From the NCBI RefSeq assembly GCF_016424485.1, contig NZ_JAELUP010000031.1:1-50313 (forward strand): a stretch of DNA of 50,313 nt. Direction: 5' to 3'. The notes under the pieces are model-generated. The model ran no database searches. It had not been told where the DNA came from and saw only the letters and a program-made list of their open reading frames with translations. The DNA comes from Paenibacillus roseus. Its GTDB lineage: Bacteria; Bacillota; Bacilli; Paenibacillales; Paenibacillaceae. A program made the position numbers and the translations under genes. Of this stretch, positions 15,861 through 24,891 are shown in pieces (position 1 is the stretch's first letter; each line of letters opens with the position of its first letter).

Positions 15861-17432
15861 ATGCGTGAGAATGTGCTGGAGATGCGCAATATCACTAAGG
15901 TCTATCAGAATGGCGTTACAGCCAACCGCAACGTCGACTTCTCGCTCAGGGAAGGCGAAATTCATGCTCTGGCCGGAGAGAACGGGGCCGGCAAATCCAC
16001 TCTGATGAAAATACTGTTCGGCATGGAAGCGCCAAGCGACGGAGAAATTCTGCTGCGGGGTGAGGGAGTGCGCTTCCAGACGCCGCAGGATGCGATTGAG
16101 AAGGGCATCGGCATGGTCCACCAGCACTTTATGCTCGTGCCGTCTTTTACGGTAGCGGAAAATATGGTGCTTGGGATGGAGCCGAAGAGAGGTCTCGGCA
16201 TTCATTACGAAGAAGCGGTGCGCATGACGAAGGCACTGTCGGAGAAGTATCAGCTGACGGTCGATCCAAGGGCGAAGGTAGAGTCCCTGTCGGTAGGCAT
16301 GAAGCAAAAAGTGGAAATTTTGAAAGCGCTCTTACGCGGAGCGAAGGTTCTTATTCTGGATGAGCCGACAGCTGTACTGACTCCGCAGGAGACGGAAGAG
16401 CTGTTCAAGCAATTGCTTCTTTTGAAACAGGAAGGCCATACGATCGTCTTCATCTCGCACAAATTGAAGGAAGTAAAGGCGATATGCGACCGCATTACGA
16501 TTATGCGCAGTGGCACAAGCGCCGGCGTCTTCAATATGGCGGACGTCACTGAGCAGGAAATTTCCCGGCTGATGGTCGGCCGGGATGTCATGCTCAAGTA
16601 CGACAAGGAAGAGTCTTTCTACGGACCTCCGGTGCTGGATGTTAAAGGACTTACGTATGTGAATGCGCTGGACAAAAAAGCGCTGAGCGATATTCATCTC
16701 TCTATTCGCACAGGAGAGATTGTCGGCATAGCCGGCGTAGAGGGGAATGGACAAGCCGAGCTGGTCAAGGCGCTGACAGGCGGGCTTGACGGCCGAGTGC
16801 AAGGTTCGGCCAAGGTGAACGGCTCCGAAATTAGCAACCTAGACATACGTTCGATCCGGGACCTTGGCATCTCGTATGTTCCTGAGGACCGCATGAGCCA
16901 AGGGGCGGCGAAGGAGGAAAGCATCTCCGACAATATCATTTCGACGCGTTACCGCAGTCGGGAATGGAATAAAGGCTTATTCCTGAAAGGCAAGTCGATT
17001 GTAAGTCTGGCGGAAAAGCTGATTGAGGAATTCAAAGTCAGATGCTCCGGTCCTGCGCAGCCGATCGGGATGCTGTCCGGCGGCAATATGCAGAAAGTAA
17101 TCGTGGCGAGGGAATGCTCAATCGATCCCATTCTGCTCATTGCCGAGCAGCCGACCCGGGGCGTTGATATTGGCGCGGCTCAACTCATTCACCAGAAGCT
17201 GCTGGAGATGCGAAGCCAGAATTGCGCTATCCTGCTTATTTCAGCAGACTTGAATGAAATTATGGAGCTGAGCGATACGCTGTATGTGATGTACGGCGGT
17301 GAATTGGTTGCTGCGTTTGATAAGCCGTCTGAAGTGACGGAAGAAGAGCTGGGACTGTATATGCTCGGATTGAAAAAACAGCAGGGTGAACACGCAGGGA
17401 GGAGCGTAACGTCAGATGCTCAAGTACTTTGA
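15861..17432 (+). CDS. nucleoside ABC transporter, double ATP-binding protein (NupA/YufO-like)
   Basis: A 523-residue protein with two fused ABC ATPase domains, as in sugar and nucleoside importers. The first has Walker A GENGAGKST (39-47), signature LSVGMKQK and Walker B LILDEPTAVLT. The second has a degenerate Walker A (GVEGNGQAELVKAL), signature LSGGNMQK and Walker B LLIAEQPTRGVDIG, so only the first half keeps the P-loop Lys, normal for this family. The start at 15861 has AAGGGGAGA upstream and gives the standard N-terminus; an open frame extends further upstream without a ribosome site. Its 3' end overlaps the first permease by 17 bp. Confidence 0.93.
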   Translation: MRENVLEMRNITKVYQNGVTANRNVDFSLREGEIHALAGENGAGKSTLMKILFGMEAPSDGEILLRGEGVRFQTPQDAIEKGIGMVHQHFMLVPSFTVAENMVLGMEPKRGLGIHYEEAVRMTKALSEKYQLTVDPRAKVESLSVGMKQKVEILKALLRGAKVLILDEPTAVLTPQETEELFKQLLLLKQEGHTIVFISHKLKEVKAICDRITIMRSGTSAGVFNMADVTEQEISRLMVGRDVMLKYDKEESFYGPPVLDVKGLTYVNALDKKALSDIHLSIRTGEIVGIAGVEGNGQAELVKALTGGLDGRVQGSAKVNGSEISNLDIRSIRDLGISYVPEDRMSQGAAKEESISDNIISTRYRSREWNKGLFLKGKSIVSLAEKLIEEFKVRCSGPAQPIGMLSGGNMQKVIVARECSIDPILLIAEQPTRGVDIGAAQLIHQKLLEMRSQNCAILLISADLNEIMELSDTLYVMYGGELVAAFDKPSEVTEEELGLYMLGLKKQQGEHAGRSVTSDAQVL

Positions 17433-18459
17433 TGTCATAAGAACACTGGTATCGGTTGCGATTGCGCTAGTTATCGCCTTCCTCATCATTGCCATGATCA
17501 GCGATCAACCGCTGGAGACGATTTCGATCTTCTTGCTGGGACCGATCTCGACTACGGCCCAGATCGGCAATGTGGTCGAGATGTCGATTCCGCTTATGTT
17601 CACAGGTTTGTCGGTCGTTCTGCTATTCCGCAGCGGAATGTTCAATCTGGGTGCGGAAGGATTATTTTTTATATCGGGTCTGGTTGCCGCTATCATCGCG
17701 ATCTACGCCAGCATGAGCGGCTTTATTCATCCCGTTGCAGCCATACTTGCAGGCTCGATGGTTGGCGCGCTTCTATCGGTGATTCCCGGCATTATGAAAG
17801 CAAAGTGGAATGCGGATGTGCTCGTTACCTCGCTGATGTTCAACAGCATTCTGTCCGGTATCGGTCTTTATATCCTGAACTATCATCTGCGAGATGCGGC
17901 CGCTTTCTCCAATGTGTCTTTCAAATTCCAGGAGACGGCAAGGCTCGCGAACCTGATTCCAGGGACGCGAATTCATACGGGGCTGATTCTGGTACTGCTT
18001 TGTATCGTAGCTACCCACTATTTTATGTATCACACAAGATGGGGCTATGAGCTGCGCATGACGGGTTCCAACCGTGCGTTCGCCGAGTTCTCGGGCATTA
18101 AGACGGCGCGGGTTATTATTACGGTGCATCTGATCGCCGGATTCCTTGCAGGAATGGGAGGAGCGGTGGAGGTGCTGGGGATGTACTCCCGTTTCCAATG
18201 GTCCAGTCTTCCCGGCTATGGCCTGGACGGCGCTTTGGTCGCTTTGCTGGCAAAAAACAATCCACTGTCTGTCGTTGGCGCGGCGCTCTTCCTGGCCTAT
18301 ATTCGGATTGGCGCGGATCAGATGTCTATCATGTCGGATGTTCCGGCTGAGCTGGTCTCGATTATTCAGGCGATCATTATTTTGCTCATCTCAGCGGAGC
18401 AGTTTCTGAAGATGTGGAAAAACAGACAGCTGCTGAAGGAGGCGGAGAAACTTGGATAG
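17416..18459 (+). CDS. nucleoside ABC transporter permease 1 (NupB/YufP-like)
   Basis: A 347-residue integral membrane protein of the BPD_transp_2 family with 8-10 predicted hydrophobic helices. The conserved stretches MFNLGAEGLFFISGLVAA and GYELRMTGSNRAFAEFSGI followed by GMGGAVEVLG contain the ATPase-coupling loop. It starts inside the ATPase gene and its end overlaps the next permease by 8 bp, so the three proteins are coupled in translation. It forms half of the membrane channel. Confidence 0.93.
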   Translation: MLKYFDVIRTLVSVAIALVIAFLIIAMISDQPLETISIFLLGPISTTAQIGNVVEMSIPLMFTGLSVVLLFRSGMFNLGAEGLFFISGLVAAIIAIYASMSGFIHPVAAILAGSMVGALLSVIPGIMKAKWNADVLVTSLMFNSILSGIGLYILNYHLRDAAAFSNVSFKFQETARLANLIPGTRIHTGLILVLLCIVATHYFMYHTRWGYELRMTGSNRAFAEFSGIKTARVIITVHLIAGFLAGMGGAVEVLGMYSRFQWSSLPGYGLDGALVALLAKNNPLSVVGAALFLAYIRIGADQMSIMSDVPAELVSIIQAIIILLISAEQFLKMWKNRQLLKEAEKLG

Positions 18460-19378
18460 CTTCTGGAGCGTACTTTTTTCGACTGATTTTGCTTTCTCCG
18501 TCCTTCGGGTTACGACGCCGATCTTGTTTGCCGCATTAGGAGCGCTGATCTCCAACAAAGCCGGTATCGTCAATATCGGGATGGAGGGGACGATGCTCGT
18601 TGGCGCCTTGACGGGCGTTATCGTGAGCGCCTATACAGGCAGCGCCTGGATCGGACTGCTTGGGGCGGTAATGTCGGGCATTACGTTGTCGGCCATTCTG
18701 GCCTATTTCACATTGAAGATTAAGACGCATATTATTTTGGGCGGTATTGCTATTAACATGTTTGCTTCGGGCGGAACCGTTTTTATTCTTTATTTGGTAA
18801 GCGGAGACAAGGGTACTTCGACCTCGCTGCAAAGCAAAGTGCTGCCGAACCTTCATATTCCGCTGTTGCAGGATATTCCGTTAATCGGGCCGATCCTCTC
18901 CGGTCATAACGTATTGACGTATGTCTCCTTGCTGGCTGTGGCGGGCGTATACTACATGTTGAAGAGAACGCCGCTGGGCTTGCAAATTCGCTCGGTCGGC
19001 GAGAATCCGCAAGCGGCTCAATCGGTCGGCATCAGCGTGGGCAAAATTCAATTTATCGCGCTATTGTTAAGTGGATTTTTTGCTGCCCTTGGCGGCGCGT
19101 TCATGTCTATGGGTTATCTGTCCCTCTTCTCAAGAGATATGACGGCCGGACGGGGCTGGATTGCTATTGCGGCTGAAGCGTTGGGCGGGGGAAGCACAAT
19201 CGGAACGTTCCTTGCTTCGTTAATATTCGGGGCGACGAATGCGATGGCCAATGCGCTGCAAATTTTGAAAATCCCATCGGAGCTGATCGCGACGTTCCCG
19301 TATGTGGCAACGGTTGTAGGCTTGCTCGTTTACGCAATTGTTGAAAGCAAACGAAAGAAACGGAAAAAGGGAATTTAA
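18452..19378 (+). CDS. nucleoside ABC transporter permease 2 (NupC/YufQ-like)
   Basis: A 308-residue membrane protein of the same family as its neighbour, with NKAGIVNIGMEGTMLVGAL near the N-terminus and LGLQIRSVGENPQAAQSVGIS as coupling loop, followed by the GFFAALGGAFMSMG helix. The start is TTG at 18452, behind AAGGAGGCGGAG, overlapping the previous gene. It pairs with permease 1 to form the pore. Confidence 0.92.
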   Translation: MDSFWSVLFSTDFAFSVLRVTTPILFAALGALISNKAGIVNIGMEGTMLVGALTGVIVSAYTGSAWIGLLGAVMSGITLSAILAYFTLKIKTHIILGGIAINMFASGGTVFILYLVSGDKGTSTSLQSKVLPNLHIPLLQDIPLIGPILSGHNVLTYVSLLAVAGVYYMLKRTPLGLQIRSVGENPQAAQSVGISVGKIQFIALLLSGFFAALGGAFMSMGYLSLFSRDMTAGRGWIAIAAEALGGGSTIGTFLASLIFGATNAMANALQILKIPSELIATFPYVATVVGLLVYAIVESKRKKRKKGI

Positions 19379-19399
19379 GGGCTAAGGAGACTGAGAAAT

Positions 19400-20317
19400 A
19401 TGGCAAGGATCATACTGGATACCGATATCGGAAGCGACGTAGATGACGCAATGGCGCTGGCCTTGGCGATGCATTCAGAAGAAATACAAATCGAAGGCGT
19501 GACGACGGTTTATGGAAATGTGGAACTGCGTGCGCGCATGGTAAAAAAGATGCTGCAATACGGCGGACACCCGGAGGTTCGCGTATACGCGGGCCTCAAC
19601 CAGACACTGCTGAACAATCGCGAGATATGGATGGCCGGTCATGAGGGTGACGGTCTGCTGGCGGAGGATGACAACCTGGAGTATGAGGAGCGGCATGCGG
19701 TCGATTTTATCATTGATACGGTGATGAGCAATCCTGGTGAAATTACGATTGTAGCGATTGGTCCCTTTACGAATATTGCGGCTTGCTTAATCCGCGAACC
19801 TCGCGTGGCCCAGAATGTGAAGGAGATCGTTGTGATGGGCGGCGTTACCCGTCTCGGAGACAATGGCGTTCATATGCGAGTCGTGGAGCATAACATCGTC
19901 TGCGATCCGGAAGCGGCTTCGCTCGTATTCCGCAGCGGCGCTCCTATTTTGATGGCAGGGCTGGATGTCACGATGAAAGTCATTATTACGGAAGCGGAGC
20001 GAGCGAAGCTGCACGCTACAGGCGATTTGCTGAACATGGCGCTTGCTCGCATGATCAGCAAATGGTTTGAGTTCTCGGGGGAAGAGAAGTCGTTTATGCA
20101 CGATCCCCTTACTGTCGCGCTGCTGATTGATCGTACGCTCGTCCGAACGGAGCGCATGAACATTCACGTTGACTACGATCATCGTCCGCAAACAGGTCAG
20201 ACGATCGCAACGCTCGATGAGAAGGCCAACGTCGAGGTTTGTCTGGATGTTGATCATACCCGCGCGGTAGCGCTGTTGATGGAGCGATTGGTCGACAAGA
20301 AGGCTAACGGCGTATGA
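19400..20317 (+). CDS. nucleoside hydrolase (inosine-uridine preferring family), first copy
   Basis: A 305-residue enzyme with the calcium-binding N-terminal signature DTDIGSDVDDAMAL (7-20) and the later HNIVCDPEAA and MHDPLTVA segments that complete the active site. Family enzymes cut the N-glycosidic bond of ribonucleosides to give free base and ribose. It follows the permease by 21 bp and overlaps ribokinase by 4 bp, so ribose from its reaction would be phosphorylated by the next gene product. It differs clearly from the second hydrolase at 21248, suggesting different base preference. Confidence 0.92.
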   Translation: MARIILDTDIGSDVDDAMALALAMHSEEIQIEGVTTVYGNVELRARMVKKMLQYGGHPEVRVYAGLNQTLLNNREIWMAGHEGDGLLAEDDNLEYEERHAVDFIIDTVMSNPGEITIVAIGPFTNIAACLIREPRVAQNVKEIVVMGGVTRLGDNGVHMRVVEHNIVCDPEAASLVFRSGAPILMAGLDVTMKVIITEAERAKLHATGDLLNMALARMISKWFEFSGEEKSFMHDPLTVALLIDRTLVRTERMNIHVDYDHRPQTGQTIATLDEKANVEVCLDVDHTRAVALLMERLVDKKANGV

Positions 20318-21231
20318 AACAGCCCAACATCGTCGTCGTAGGCAGCATAAATATGGATATCGTCGTCAAGACTTCCCGATTCCCTGAAGGAGGGGAGACG
20401 ATTCTGGGCGACGAGATTCACTTTATACCGGGAGGCAAAGGCGCCAATCAGGCGGTTGCCTTGGCTCGCCTGGGCGCACAGGTAACTATGATCGGCGCGA
20501 TTGGTCTTGATCCGTTCGGTCGTACGCTCATGACGTCGATGGTCGATAGTGGCGTGAACTGCGACTATATTAAGATTAAAGGGGAAGCTTCGACCGGTAC
20601 TGCCTCGATTACGCTGACACCGGACGAAAATAGCATCGTCGTGGTGCCAGGGGCGAACGCCAAGCTGGACGCCAGTGACGTCCAGCAGGTTGAAACGCTC
20701 ATTCATGCTGCGGATGCAGTATTGCTGCAACTGGAGGTTCCGCTTGAGACGGTGGAATACGCTGCAGCACTGGCAGAGAAGCATGGCAAAATTGTCATTC
20801 TCAATCCGGCTCCGGCGCAACCGCTCCCGGAGAGTCTGCTCAGACGCGTTCATGTCATTACGCCGAATCGAACGGAGCTTGAGGCTCTGACTGGGATTAC
20901 GCTCGGAGAGCGTCCGCCGGAAGAGGCGGTCGATAAGCTGCTGGAGAGCGGGGTTCGCTGCGTCGTAACGACGTTAGGTTCAGAAGGGTCGATGTGGAAG
21001 TGCAGAGAAGGCTCGTTGCAGCGCCAGTCTGGTTATCGCATGAATGTTGTCGATACAACCGGGGCAGGGGATGCATTTAACGCCGGATTGGCTTATGCTC
21101 TATGCGCGGACCGTGGAATCGCAGACGCAGTTTCTTTTGCCGCCAAGGTGTCCGGACTTGCTGTTACGAAATTCGGGGCGCAGGACGGAATGCCGACGAT
21201 GGCGGACGTAAAGACATACTTCCATGAATGA
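20314..21231 (+). CDS. rbsK: ribokinase
   Basis: A 305-residue PfkB-family sugar kinase. It shows the substrate motif GSINMDIVVKTSRFPEGGET, the GGKGANQAVALARLG signature (about 41-55) and the anion-hole/catalytic motif DTTGAGDAFNAG (about 247-258). It converts ribose and ATP to ribose-5-phosphate. It starts at ATGA overlapping the hydrolase stop and is itself overlapped by or abutted to the next hydrolase gene. In this operon the ribose comes from nucleosides rather than from a ribose transporter, which is absent. Other PfkB sugars cannot be excluded. Confidence 0.9.
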   Translation: MKQPNIVVVGSINMDIVVKTSRFPEGGETILGDEIHFIPGGKGANQAVALARLGAQVTMIGAIGLDPFGRTLMTSMVDSGVNCDYIKIKGEASTGTASITLTPDENSIVVVPGANAKLDASDVQQVETLIHAADAVLLQLEVPLETVEYAAALAEKHGKIVILNPAPAQPLPESLLRRVHVITPNRTELEALTGITLGERPPEEAVDKLLESGVRCVVTTLGSEGSMWKCREGSLQRQSGYRMNVVDTTGAGDAFNAGLAYALCADRGIADAVSFAAKVSGLAVTKFGAQDGMPTMADVKTYFHE

Positions 21232-21247
21232 AAAGCGAGGGCTGTAT

Positions 21248-22201
21248 GTGAGACAGACGAAAAAAATGATCATTGATGCGGATACAGGCATTGATGACGC
21301 ATTAGCCATTCTATACGCATTGAAATCCCCTTCCATTAGAGTTGAAGGTATAACGACCGTATTCGGCAACATTAACGTTGAGAAGGCAACAGACAATACG
21401 CTAAGAATGATTCAATTGGCGGCTCCATTGTACGAGGTGCCCGTTGCACAGGGAGCGGGCAAGCCATTGAAGCTGGACCAACCGGAATTCGCAACCCATG
21501 TTCACGGAGCGAACGGCATCGGCGATGTGGAGGTTCCGGCTTCTTCACAGCAGGTGCTGGACGAAGCGGCGGCAGACTTTATATTACGCAAGTCGCATGA
21601 GCTGGAAGACGAGTTGATTTTAGTAACGTTAGGTCCGCTGACGAATTTGGCGCATGCCATAGAGAAAGACCCTGGCGTATGCCAGCGCATCAAGCATGTG
21701 TACGTGATGGGTGGAGCTATAGCCGTTCCCGGCAACGTTACTCCGGTATCGGAGGCTAATATTTGGAACGATCCTGAAGCGGCTGAGCTTGTATTCGCTT
21801 CCGGCGTGCCTCTCACGATGGTAGGTCTCGACGTGACGATGAAGACACTTCTGACAGGCGAGCAGCTTGACAGGCTCCAGCAAGCATGCGGGGAAGAAAA
21901 TGATAAGATGGTGAATTTCATTCGGGAATCGCACCGATTCTATTTTAATTTCTATCGCGCCAGCAACTTCTTTATTGAATCGGCGCCGATTCATGATTCG
22001 CTTACCGTTCTGGTAGCAGAAGATCCATCGATTGTAACGACGCAGCTGATGAATGTGAAGGTCGTATGCGACAGCGAGCTGTGCGCGGGCATGACGGTGG
22101 CCGATTTGCGTCGCAGATCGCTGGTTGGCTCACCGATCTACGTATGTACCCAGGTGGACGCTTCGCTCGCCGTTGATCGCTTATTGCACGCTTTTATATA
22201 A
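21248..22201 (+). CDS. nucleoside hydrolase (inosine-uridine preferring family), second copy
   Basis: A 317-residue enzyme with the calcium-site motif DADTGIDDALAILYAL, where the family usually has DxDxxxDD, followed by VMGGAIAVPGN, NIWNDPEAAELVF and IHDSLTV. GTG at 21248 is chosen because GCGAGGG lies seven bases upstream; ATG at 21224, overlapping the ribokinase stop, is the alternative and has no ribosome site. It is the last gene of the operon. It shares only family-level similarity with the first hydrolase, so the pair may split purine and pyrimidine work. Confidence 0.9.
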   Translation: MRQTKKMIIDADTGIDDALAILYALKSPSIRVEGITTVFGNINVEKATDNTLRMIQLAAPLYEVPVAQGAGKPLKLDQPEFATHVHGANGIGDVEVPASSQQVLDEAAADFILRKSHELEDELILVTLGPLTNLAHAIEKDPGVCQRIKHVYVMGGAIAVPGNVTPVSEANIWNDPEAAELVFASGVPLTMVGLDVTMKTLLTGEQLDRLQQACGEENDKMVNFIRESHRFYFNFYRASNFFIESAPIHDSLTVLVAEDPSIVTTQLMNVKVVCDSELCAGMTVADLRRRSLVGSPIYVCTQVDASLAVDRLLHAFI

Positions 22202-22242
22202 GATTAGCTGAACTGAGCAGTATAAGGGCTAAATCTCCCCCC

Positions 22243-22272
22243 GGCTGTCCCGCAATCCATGCGGTGACAGCC
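22243..22272 (+). terminator. terminator of the nucleoside operon
   Basis: GGCTGTC and GACAGCC pair, helped by an inner CCGC/GCGG, followed by GTTGTTGT. It may serve the convergent WYL regulator gene as well. Confidence 0.7.
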
Positions 22273-22300
22273 GTTGTTGTCTTCAGCTCTACTTGCATGT

Positions 22301-23206
22301 CTACAACATATATTGCTCAAGGCTCTGTCTTAGCAGTCCCATGACCTGCTCCCGGAGTCTGGGAGGGGAGATCACTTTAACCTCTGGACCGTAACTTACC
22401 AACTTGCGGGCCAAATAGGCCATTTCCTCGTAAGGCACGCGGCTTTGCCATATCTGATTCGCCACAGACTGGAACAAGCGGTCGTCCTGCGCGATCCTAC
22501 TGCCTTGCTCTGTAAATTGAAGTTGTACCTCTTCGCCCTCGCGCTGCTCCTCGGCTGCCAGCCATTCCTTCAAAGTGGGAAGCTCAGGCATCGTCTCTTC
22601 CATAATTGATGCGCTCTGAATACGGTCTGCCCGGTACAGCAATATTCTTTCTTTATAAAGTGCAGGCATATACCAGAACCCGTTGTCAAAATAAAGGCCC
22701 ACCGGAAATGCATGTACCCATCTGGTCCCGGATTTGGATTGATATTGAAAGGCTAAAGCCCGTTGCTCCACAGCAGCCTGCAAAATTTCAGTCGTATATG
22801 GCGCATGTTTTGCCGCTGGCTGCAGGTAAAAGACGATATAGTGCCGCATCCGGTCGATGGTGTCCTGGATATCCTGCGGCAGGCTTCCATAATAGTGAGC
22901 CGAGAGATGGCTTCTCACCGCTGAGAAGGGGAAGTCGCTTATCTTCTCCAGCACTTGCAAGCTCAGGAAAAGCCCCAGCGCTTCGGTCTGGTTAAGCCGC
23001 AGCGGCGGCAGAATCCGGTTAGGCAGCGCCCTGTAGCCCCCATGAGGTCCTTGCTCCGTGTAGAGCGGGAAGCCGATTTGCTGCAAGTAATCGAGATCGC
23101 GCTGAATCGTTCGCACGGAAACCCCGAAGCGTTCCGCCAGCTCGCGGGCTGTAAACTTTCTACGTGAATCAATGATCTGCATCATTGCTATTCTGCGCTC
23201 GTTCAT
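22301..23206 (-). CDS. WYL-domain transcriptional regulator (YafY/DeoR-type helix-turn-helix)
   Basis: A 301-residue protein: an N-terminal HTH_11 domain (1-60) with RRKFTARELAERFGVSVRTIQRDLDYL, a WYL domain (about 130-210, QYQSKSGTRWVHAFPVGLYFDNGFWYMPAL) and a WCX C-terminal extension. The start at 23206 has AAAGGAG six bases upstream; an earlier in-frame ATG at 23239 has none. It is divergent from a RibD-like reductase gene, and a perfect palindrome at 23240-23261 lies between their starts. Such pairs in Bacillales are common: the regulator probably controls the reductase and itself. The ligand is unknown. Confidence 0.9.
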   Translation of the reverse strand: MNERRIAMMQIIDSRRKFTARELAERFGVSVRTIQRDLDYLQQIGFPLYTEQGPHGGYRALPNRILPPLRLNQTEALGLFLSLQVLEKISDFPFSAVRSHLSAHYYGSLPQDIQDTIDRMRHYIVFYLQPAAKHAPYTTEILQAAVEQRALAFQYQSKSGTRWVHAFPVGLYFDNGFWYMPALYKERILLYRADRIQSASIMEETMPELPTLKEWLAAEEQREGEEVQLQFTEQGSRIAQDDRLFQSVANQIWQSRVPYEEMAYLARKLVSYGPEVKVISPPRLREQVMGLLRQSLEQYML

Positions 23207-23239
23207 GATGACTCCTTTAATTACGTCATATAATGTCAT

Positions 23240-23261
23240 AAATATAGTGTAACCTATATTT
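23240..23261. promoter_or_regulatory. candidate operator of the WYL regulator
   Basis: AAATATAG and CTATATTT form a perfect 8-bp inverted repeat around TGTAAC, in the middle of the 74-bp divergent promoter region. Confidence 0.55.
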
Positions 23262-23280
23262 CAGAAGGGAGCGATGCAGA

Positions 23281-23805
23281 ATGAAAACAAATCAGGTCAT
23301 CTTGTACATTGCAACGAGTCTGGACGGGTATATCGCCAGGGCGGATGGTTCAGTGGACTGGCTGGACGATATAGAAGGCGATGGAGGGGATAGCGGCTAT
23401 GGAGCTTTTTACTCAGGCATTGACACGCTGGTCATGGGCAGATTGACGTACGAGGAAGTATTAAAACTGTCGGATGAATTTCCGTATAAAGGCAAGCCAA
23501 CCTATGTGTTGACGAAGTCGGAGCTGCCTGCTGACCCGAATGTTGTTTTTACAGATGAAGCGGTTGAAACGTTAATTCCGCGGCTGAAAGAGATGTCCAA
23601 TGGACCGATATGGCTTGTCGGAGGCGGGCAATTGGTGCAGGCTTTTCTGGACAAGGGGTTTATCGATGAAATGCAAATCGCATTAATTCCCAAGCTGCTT
23701 GGCGCAGGTATTCCGCTGTTTCCGCAAGGAACTGCTCCTGGCACGTTCACCTTGAAGCAAGTTAGTCAATCAGGTCAAATGGTCATGCTACATTATGTAA
23801 AGTAA
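23281..23805 (+). CDS. dihydrofolate reductase family protein (RibD C-terminal domain)
   Basis: A 174-residue single-domain protein starting VILYIATSLDGYIARADGSVDWL, the typical opening of RibD_C/YwjB/YyaP-like proteins, with MGRLTYEEVL and the nucleotide-binding IWLVGGGQLVQAFL motif. Family members are NADPH-dependent reductases; real substrates of the stand-alone versions are mostly unknown. It has a good ribosome site (AGAAGGGAG) and is divergent from the WYL regulator. Confidence 0.88.
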   Translation: MKTNQVILYIATSLDGYIARADGSVDWLDDIEGDGGDSGYGAFYSGIDTLVMGRLTYEEVLKLSDEFPYKGKPTYVLTKSELPADPNVVFTDEAVETLIPRLKEMSNGPIWLVGGGQLVQAFLDKGFIDEMQIALIPKLLGAGIPLFPQGTAPGTFTLKQVSQSGQMVMLHYVK

Positions 23806-23866
23806 CGGCTCTAAACTGATCTTTGGCTTTTTCGAGCAGAGCCCCGGTCCCTCATAAACCTGCTAA

Positions 23867-23915
23867 GGCAAAAGGATATGTCCTTCGTAACTGTAACAGG
23901 GCAGCCTTTTGCCTT
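23867..23915. terminator. bidirectional terminator between converging genes
   Basis: AAGGCAAAAGG and CCTTTTGCCTT form a perfect 11-bp stem with a long loop, lying between the reductase gene and the MBL gene, which read towards each other. Confidence 0.55.
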
Positions 23916-23947
23916 GCTTCGGATGGACTTTACGGTCTTTATTGTTA

Positions 23948-24733
23948 TCATTGGCCGGTATGCACGTACTTTCCATGCTTCGGCAGGGCAATTCGGTTAA
24001 AATTCTCAGCAAGACTTCTCAGTCCCCGGGAAAGTTCTTCATTCCCCAGTGGAACCCCGTGACCTGTTATGGCTATTCTGGGGTTAAGCGCGCATAAACG
24101 CTTTACAGATTCCCGGGCAGAATCCCAATCTGGCGTAAAATAAGCCGGCGGTCCATGAATTTCTTTGTCCTGAGTGATGACAGCGAACAGTGATTCCTGT
24201 TTTACTGTAATAAAGGCGTCGCCAGCAACAAGAGTGCGATCCAGCTTGCGAAATAAAGAGGTATGGCCCTTCGTATGTCCCGGCGTATGAATCCACTCCC
24301 AGCCTGGAAGCTCACGAATCTCTCCGTTGTCAGGCAGCGGACGAATGCGTCTGCCCAGATCTATGCCTTTATGAGGATACAACGGGGACACGGTTGCCAT
24401 CAGGCCGCCCCCGACTTCAGGATCAGCCTCCGGGTAATCAGCTTGTCCGGTCAAGTAAGGCATTTCTTCCTTATGGGCATACACCGGCACACCCCAACGG
24501 TTCATCAGCTCTCCGACAGACCCTGTATGGTCAAAGTGACCATGGGTTAAAATGATGGCGCGTGCTCTTCCAGATGGAAATCTTTCTTCCGCCCACTCGG
24601 CAATAGAGTCAGCAAAACCCGACATGCCGGTATCGACAAGTACCCAATCATTGCTTCCCTGTACCCCAATTAGAACAACATTGACGATTAATGTCCGCTT
24701 GTAAGCAATATCCTGTGGCAATGCTACGTTCAA
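23948..24733 (-). CDS. MBL-fold metallo-hydrolase
   Basis: A 261-residue metallo-beta-lactamase-fold protein with the metal motif THGHFDHTGS (His64, His66, Asp68, His69), a later HTPGHTKGHTSL His, GDAF with the bridging Asp, and a final ITGHG His. It lacks domains that would name a substrate; relatives are general thiolesterase- or lactonase-like hydrolases. The TTG at 24733 is preferred because GGAGGG lies seven bases before it; ATG at 24748 has its GGAG only two bases away. It stands alone. Confidence 0.87.
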   Translation of the reverse strand: MNVALPQDIAYKRTLIVNVVLIGVQGSNDWVLVDTGMSGFADSIAEWAEERFPSGRARAIILTHGHFDHTGSVGELMNRWGVPVYAHKEEMPYLTGQADYPEADPEVGGGLMATVSPLYPHKGIDLGRRIRPLPDNGEIRELPGWEWIHTPGHTKGHTSLFRKLDRTLVAGDAFITVKQESLFAVITQDKEIHGPPAYFTPDWDSARESVKRLCALNPRIAITGHGVPLGNEELSRGLRSLAENFNRIALPKHGKYVHTGQ

Positions 24734-24790
24734 GTTGCTTCCCTCCATTCTCCAACTATCTTATACCGATCTGGAAAAATTATACGATAT

Positions 24791-24829
24791 GCCAAAAAAC
24801 TGTCCTTCATGGTGGAGGACAGCTTTTTG
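24791..24829. terminator. strong hairpin terminator
   Basis: CCAAAAAACTGTCCT pairs with AGGACAGCTTTTTGG. It sits between the MBL gene and the Gln-rich gene, both on the minus strand, and would end the latter's transcript. Confidence 0.7.
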
Positions 24830-24891
24830 GCATTCTTCAAGTCGTTGCAAGCTTGCAAACGGTGAAGCTTGCTTGAGCACGGCTTTACTAA

